A DNA stretch of 8,476 nucleotides from Minisyncoccota bacterium (GTDB lineage Bacteria; Patescibacteriota; Minisyncoccia; Phycocordibacterales; Phycocordibacteraceae), in NCBI GenBank assembly GCA_018062165.1, contig JAGOSU010000027.1:1-8476 (forward strand). Reading direction: 5' to 3'. The notes under the pieces are model-generated. The model saw only the letters and a program-made list of their open reading frames with translations. It ran no database searches and was not told the origin of the DNA. Below are positions 5,300 through 8,476 of the stretch, one piece after another; the stretch's first letter is position 1, and every line of letters begins with the position of its first letter. Both the position numbers and the translations under genes were made by a program.

Positions 5300-5581
5300 T
5301 TACGTAGCGAGTTTCCTAAGCATAGCGCGATACCCGCCCTCACCTCCACGTAGCCACTTTGAAACTCGGGCAATCGTCGCGGAACTGAAGCCGGTTTCCT
5401 GCTCAATCTGAGAATACGGCACACGTTTTGAAAGAAGCTCCGCCGTCTTAAGGCGAGTTGCGAATTCGTGTATCTCACCCTCGGTCAGGAGGTCACGCAG
5501 AAAGCGCTGCGCCTCGTCAGTGGTTTCAAGGTTCAATACGGCCTCAATGAGCTGCCGGTACTCTTTCCTATCCCATCGCAT
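5300..5581 (-). CDS. yerC: YerC/YecD-type TrpR-like transcriptional regulator
   Basis: A 93-aa all-helical DNA-binding protein of the YerC/YecD branch of the TrpR superfamily. It resembles B. subtilis YerC in length and layout: a helical N-terminal half with DEAQRFLRDLLTEGEIHEFA (22-41), TRLKTAELLSKRVPY (42-56), and a helix-turn-helix at about 57-77 (SQIEQETGFSSATIARVSKWL). Family members are expected to act as dimers; the ligand of the YerC branch is not settled. It is the first gene of a three-gene operon with the GNAT-like and AspA/AstE-like proteins. The ATG at 5581 lies 6 nt below a -10 box placed in an inverted repeat, which suggests self-regulation. No SD site, so the mRNA is probably leaderless. 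Confidence 0.93.
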   Translation of the reverse strand: MRWDRKEYRQLIEAVLNLETTDEAQRFLRDLLTEGEIHEFATRLKTAELLSKRVPYSQIEQETGFSSATIARVSKWLRGGEGGYRAMLRKLAT

Positions 5582-5587
5582 GCCACT

Positions 5588-5615
5588 ACTTTATCTAAGT
5601 AAAGTGAACTGTCAA
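5588..5615 (-). promoter_or_regulatory. yerC promoter with overlapping operator-like inverted repeat
   Basis: On the minus strand a perfect TTGACA (5610-5615), a 16-nt spacer and TAAAGT (5588-5593) precede the ATG at 5581 by 6 nt. ACTTTA (5588-5593) and TAAAGT (5600-5605) form a perfect 6-bp inverted repeat with a 6-nt centre, so the -10 is one arm and the other lies in the spacer. That placement suits a repressor that blocks polymerase; YerC itself is the obvious candidate. Confidence 0.7.
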
Positions 5616-5649
5616 CGCACTATCGTTCGCTATACGTGGGATAGACGCA

Positions 5650-5676
5650 CCGACAGCGACCTGCGCGCGTTATAAT
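5650..5676 (+). promoter_or_regulatory. pilB promoter
   Basis: A perfect TATAAT at 5671-5676 precedes pilB. The best -35 is CCGACA (5650-5655, 4 of 6) with a short 15-nt spacer. The -10 ends 3 nt before the first ATG (5680) and 9 nt before the second (5686). It diverges from the yerC promoter, with about 35 bp between the two -35 sites. Confidence 0.65.
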
Positions 5677-5685
5677 CAAATGAGC

Positions 5686-7437
5686 ATGAAGGTCTCTGAG
5701 AAGGAACTTAAGGAATTTATCCTCGATTCGGGACTCGTCTCCCGCAAGGACCTTGAGTCTGCAGAAACGGAGGCGACCGAACGCAAACAGTCGGTGGGTG
5801 ACATCCTCGTATCGCGTGGAGGACTCTCTGAAGATGCGCTGCGCCGTATCAAGGCGTACGTGCTTGGCATCCCGTTTGTGAACCTTAAGGACCGGAAGAT
5901 TCCGGCAGATATCCTTTCGCTCATTCCAGAGCCTATCGCCCGCACCCACAACCTTATTGCCTTTGAAAAGAAAGGGGAGGAGCTCCAGGTCGCGATGCTT
6001 GATACCGAAGACCTGCCAGCTATCGACTCAGTCAGGAAGAAGACAGGACTCAAAATTCTTCCACGCCTTACCGACGAGGAATCCCTCAGGAACGCACTCC
6101 TGCAGTATCAGAAATCTCTTAAGGAAGAGTTCGGTGACTTGATTGCAACGGAGGCAGGGAAGATAAAGATTGTTAAGGAGGCGGAGGGCCAAGAGCACTC
6201 CGGCGAAGATTTGAAGAAGATGGCAGAGGACCTGCCAATCGTGCGCATCGTCGATACGCTGTTGAAGCACGCCATCGTGCAGAAAGCATCCGACATTCAC
6301 ATCGAGCAGCTTGAGCTCGAAGTGCTCGTACGTTACCGCATCGACGGCATTCTTCACGACGCGATGACGCTTCCTAAAGTTGCGGGCCCTGGCATCGTTG
6401 CTCGCATCAAGGTGCTCGCGAACCTTAAGCTCGACGAGAAACGTCTTCCGCAGGACGGCCGCTTCAAGATGGAAACTGAGACCGATAAAGTGTCCTTCCG
6501 TGTCTCACTTCTCCCAACCTACTTTGGAGAGAAAATTGTGATGCGTCTTCTTCGTGAGACCGGCGAGGGCTTTACGCTCGAGAAGCTTGGCTTTCATGGT
6601 GAGGGCCTCGAGCACATTCACAAGGCAACAAAAGCAACGACCGGCATCATCTTGGTCTCGGGTCCTACTGGTTCCGGTAAAACGACAACCCTCTATACCA
6701 TCCTCGATATTTTGAACACGCCTGACGTTAACATTTCAACGATTGAAGACCCGATTGAATACCAGATGCCGCGCGTGAACCAGACACAAGTGAACCCCGT
6801 GATTGGTTTCTCGTTTGCCAATGGACTCAGAGCTCTGCTTCGTCAGGACCCGAACATCATCATGGTGGGAGAGATTCGTGACGGTGAGACTGCAGCGCTT
6901 GCCATTAACGCCGCGCTCACCGGACACATCGTGCTCTCGACCATTCACACCAACTCAGCTACTGGCGCCATCCCGCGCCTTATCGACATGGGAGTTGAGC
7001 CCTTCCTTCTCGTTTCCACGCTGCGTGTGGTGGTAGGCCAACGCCTGGTGCGTCAGCTCACCGATGACAAGGAGCAGTATTCTCTTTCTAAGGAGGAGCG
7101 AACGAAGGTGACTGATGAGGACCACTTCGAAGCAGCGCTCAAGGCGCTCGCTGAGGAGAAGTTAGTTAAGAGCGGTACCAAGCTCGACACCCTTCCGTTC
7201 TACCGCCCTAAGGCAAGTGATGACAAGGACGCAGGCTACGAAGGCCGTATCGGTATCCACGAGACGCTCGTGATTACGCCAACAATTCGTGACCTCATCA
7301 TGCACGGGGCAACAGGGGATGCGATTGAAGCACAGGCACGCAAAGAAGGGATGCTCACCATGCTTGAAGACGGCGTCTACAAGAGTGCAAAAGGAGTGAC
7401 GTCTTTGGAGGAAGTTCTGCGCGCGGTGTCAGAGTAA
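5686..7437 (+). CDS. pilB: Type IV pilus assembly ATPase, PilB/GspE family
   Basis: A 583-aa cytoplasmic hexameric ATPase that drives pilin extension in type IV pili or related type II secretion machines. An N-terminal MshEN/T2SSE-N-like domain (about 1-130, with GDILVSRGGLSEDAL) is followed by a linker and the motor: DLPIVRIVDTLL and SDIHIE (about 182-206), Walker A GPTGSGKTTT with K332, Asp box STIEDPIEY with E354, Walker B IIMVGEIRD with E396, and His box TGHIVLSTIHTN. The C-terminal zinc site of PilB/GspE (two CxxC pairs) is missing: TDDK at 459-462 and SDDK at 511-514 occupy those places. I start at the second ATG because the first, at 5680, lies only 3 nt below TATAAT and may not be on the mRNA; the longer form would be 585 aa. 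No SD. The retraction ATPase PilT is less likely given the N-domain and length. Confidence 0.95.
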   Translation: MKVSEKELKEFILDSGLVSRKDLESAETEATERKQSVGDILVSRGGLSEDALRRIKAYVLGIPFVNLKDRKIPADILSLIPEPIARTHNLIAFEKKGEELQVAMLDTEDLPAIDSVRKKTGLKILPRLTDEESLRNALLQYQKSLKEEFGDLIATEAGKIKIVKEAEGQEHSGEDLKKMAEDLPIVRIVDTLLKHAIVQKASDIHIEQLELEVLVRYRIDGILHDAMTLPKVAGPGIVARIKVLANLKLDEKRLPQDGRFKMETETDKVSFRVSLLPTYFGEKIVMRLLRETGEGFTLEKLGFHGEGLEHIHKATKATTGIILVSGPTGSGKTTTLYTILDILNTPDVNISTIEDPIEYQMPRVNQTQVNPVIGFSFANGLRALLRQDPNIIMVGEIRDGETAALAINAALTGHIVLSTIHTNSATGAIPRLIDMGVEPFLLVSTLRVVVGQRLVRQLTDDKEQYSLSKEERTKVTDEDHFEAALKALAEEKLVKSGTKLDTLPFYRPKASDDKDAGYEGRIGIHETLVITPTIRDLIMHGATGDAIEAQARKEGMLTMLEDGVYKSAKGVTSLEEVLRAVSE

Positions 7438-7440
7438 GAC

Positions 7441-8034
7441 ATGTACCTCGGCATCGCCTTCGTCCACTGGCTCGTTATCCTGAGCGCACTCATCAGTCTT
7501 ACTGGTTCGATTGCGTACATCCGCGACACGATTAAAGGAACCACAAAGCCGAACCGTGTCTCGTATTTTGTGTGGGCGCTGGCTCCCATACTTGGTGCGG
7601 CAGCTGCCGTTGCTGCTGGTGCTGACCTCTGGGCTACCGTTCGTGTGTTCGTCTCAGGGCTCATTCCACTTATGGTGCTGCTCGTCTCTGTCTTCAACCC
7701 GCAGAGTTACTGGAAGATTACGCGGTTCGACCTCCTGTGTGGTGTGGCGGCACTCGTAGCACTCGGGTTCTGGCTTTTGGCAGATTCTCCAATCATCGCC
7801 ATTCTCTTCTTCGCGATTGCCGACGGGTTCGCACTTATTCCAACGCTTATAAAGGCATGGAAGTTCCCAGAAACTGAGACAGGGTACGCCTACATTGCGG
7901 GGTTGATTGCCGTACTCTTGGTCATCCCCTCTATTCCTGAGTGGAACATTGAGAACTCTGCCTTCCAGATTTACTTGCTCATCGCCAACATCCTGCTCAT
8001 TGGCTGTGTGTATCGCAAGAAGCTGTTTCGCTAG
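7441..8034 (+). CDS. Seven-span membrane protein, PQ-loop/SWEET-like layout
   Basis: A 197-aa very hydrophobic protein with seven predicted membrane segments at about 5-27, 42-60, 66-86, 96-113, 117-136, 148-165 and 174-191. The first and fifth are each followed by a related loop: IKGTTKPNRVSY (31-42) and IKAWKFPETETGY (137-149), each with IK, a KP or FP pair and a Tyr before the next span. This gives a 3+1+3 arrangement with internal repeat, as in PQ-loop/SWEET-type carriers, though the PQ pair is absent. It could carry a small solute, or be an uncharacterised CPR membrane protein. It begins 3 nt after the pilB stop with no promoter or SD visible, so it is probably co-transcribed with pilB. 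Topology is firm, family moderate. Confidence 0.85.
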   Translation: MYLGIAFVHWLVILSALISLTGSIAYIRDTIKGTTKPNRVSYFVWALAPILGAAAAVAAGADLWATVRVFVSGLIPLMVLLVSVFNPQSYWKITRFDLLCGVAALVALGFWLLADSPIIAILFFAIADGFALIPTLIKAWKFPETETGYAYIAGLIAVLLVIPSIPEWNIENSAFQIYLLIANILLIGCVYRKKLFR

Positions 8035-8037
8035 CGG

Positions 8038-8043
8038 TATACT
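8038..8043 (+). promoter_or_regulatory. -10 element for the four-span membrane protein
   Basis: TATACT ends 6 nt before the ATG at 8050, within the 15-nt gap after the previous stop. The same 6-nt spacing is seen before ppa and yerC, which predicts a leaderless mRNA. No convincing -35 lies in the coding sequence upstream. Confidence 0.5.
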
Positions 8044-8049
8044 TACTGC

Positions 8050-8391
8050 ATGTTCGCCACCGCTCTTCTTTTCTTCGTCTTGAGCCTCATTACCTACACG
8101 CTTGTCGCGTGGTTTGGACAACTGACCGGGGGAAGTGGCGGCACCTTCTGGCAGGATGTTCTCTCTATTTTCAAGCCGCTTCCGCTCCTTATTATCTTCG
8201 TCAGTAACGCTTTCTTCGCAGCAGCGCTTTCGATGGGCTTTAAGCTCTCTCCGTATGCGGTCCCGATGGCAATCGCTATTGGTGTCATCGCTTCCTTTGT
8301 CTACTCGACCCTGTTTCTCGGTGGCACAGTGACGTGGGTAAAGATAACAGGCGTCGTTGCCATACTGGGCGGCATCTATCTGCTTAAGTAG
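8050..8391 (+). CDS. Four-span SMR/EmrE-like membrane protein without the proton-site glutamate
   Basis: A 113-aa protein with four membrane segments (about 2-22, 43-64, 69-90 and 94-112), the length and topology of small multidrug resistance and related drug/metabolite transporters. The second half, YAVPMAIAIGVIASF (69-83) through TWVKITGVVAILGGIYLL (95-112), follows the pattern of EmrE segments 3 and 4. The protein has no glutamate at all, so the essential EmrE Glu14 has no counterpart; the only acidic residue is D36. Proton-coupled drug export is therefore unlikely; an undecaprenyl-linked lipid flippase (ArnE/F-like) or another role is possible. It has its own TATACT box 6 nt upstream and lies between a PQ-loop-like gene and a probable pilC. 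Confidence 0.85.
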   Translation: MFATALLFFVLSLITYTLVAWFGQLTGGSGGTFWQDVLSIFKPLPLLIIFVSNAFFAAALSMGFKLSPYAVPMAIAIGVIASFVYSTLFLGGTVTWVKITGVVAILGGIYLLK

Positions 8392-8396
8392 CGTGC

Positions 8397-8402
8397 TAAG
8401 AT
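8397..8402 (+). promoter_or_regulatory. -10 element for the last, truncated gene
   Basis: TAAGAT ends 7 nt before a GTG at 8410. The spacing matches the other leaderless starts in this window and supports the GTG as a true start. No clear -35 is visible. Confidence 0.4.
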
Positions 8403-8409
8403 TTCCGTA

Positions 8410-8476
8410 GTGAAATTCCGCGTCACACTCAAGAAGGAGGATGGCTCGCAGGAGAAGCGCGCGATTGAAGCGCCCT
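8410..8476 (+). CDS. N-terminus of a probable PilC/GspF-type pilus platform protein (partial)
   Basis: A frame open to the window edge begins at GTG 8410 and reads M/V-KFRVTLKKEDGSQEKRAIEAP, 22 codons. The short beta-strand opening with a charged turn and ending in an I-E-A motif resembles the start of type II secretion F (PilC/GspF) proteins, the inner-membrane platform that partners PilB. Location downstream of pilB fits. With only 22 residues this is a tentative call; the rest of the gene lies beyond the window. Start choice rests on the TAAGAT box 7 nt upstream; there is no SD site. Confidence 0.55.
   Translation, partial: MKFRVTLKKEDGSQEKRAIEAP

Noticed and set aside
4641..5411. 256-codon plus-strand frame opposite the GNAT-like and yerC genes
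   Set aside because: It crosses two tightly packed minus-strand genes and has no start signals or recognised motifs.
5686..7437. c-di-GMP binding by the PilB N-domain
   Set aside because: The SVGDILVSRGGLSEDAL stretch only partly fits the MshEN ligand motif, so I make no ligand claim.

Overview
The window looks like chromosomal core sequence from a Patescibacteria (CPR) genome, most likely the Parcubacteria/Paceibacteria side; the lineage is inferred from gene content, with no marker phylogeny. Pointers are a lone nusA followed directly by its own terminator, a small YerC/TrpR-like regulator, a PilB ATPase without its zinc cysteines, very tight gene packing, and start codons sitting 6-7 nt below -10 boxes with no Shine-Dalgarno site. 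TGA is used as a stop (the two genes ending at 3865 and 4575), so the code is standard 11. GC content looks moderate. I see no mobile element, CRISPR array, rRNA or tRNA, and no gene-free stretch over 300 bases.

Minus strand, 42-5581, read right to left. Operon 1 (5581 to 3865): YerC-like repressor, zinc-ribbon GNAT-like protein, AspA/AstE-like metallo-deacylase, joined by a 2-nt gap and an ATGA overlap, led by a TTGACA/TAAAGT promoter whose -10 lies in one arm of an inverted repeat, and closed by a hairpin plus U-tract at 3796-3821. Next comes nusA alone (3763-2411) with a perfect 14-bp bidirectional terminator. Then an unrecognised 97-aa protein made almost wholly of two 42-residue repeats, two tandem hairpins, and operon 2 (1891 to 280): inorganic pyrophosphatase, Nudix hydrolase, HisB-N-type HAD phosphatase, joined by 0-nt spacing and an 8-nt overlap. 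A 62-aa single-span membrane protein with its own promoter ends this side.

Plus strand, 5686-8476, diverging from operon 1 across about 100 bp: a PilB/GspE-type type IV pilus assembly ATPase, a seven-span PQ-loop-like membrane protein 3 nt downstream, a four-span SMR/EmrE-like protein with no glutamate, and the first 22 codons of a probable PilC-type platform protein. The pilus motor and platform genes thus flank two small membrane proteins.

Operon 2 gathers three phosphate-releasing hydrolases, which suggests pyrophosphate removal and nucleotide or sugar-phosphate housekeeping. The regulatory layout is the most unusual part: first genes look leaderless, while some internal genes have SD-like purines, and nusA may have a leader with an attenuator-like hairpin. 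The best candidate for something undescribed is the 97-aa tandem-repeat protein.
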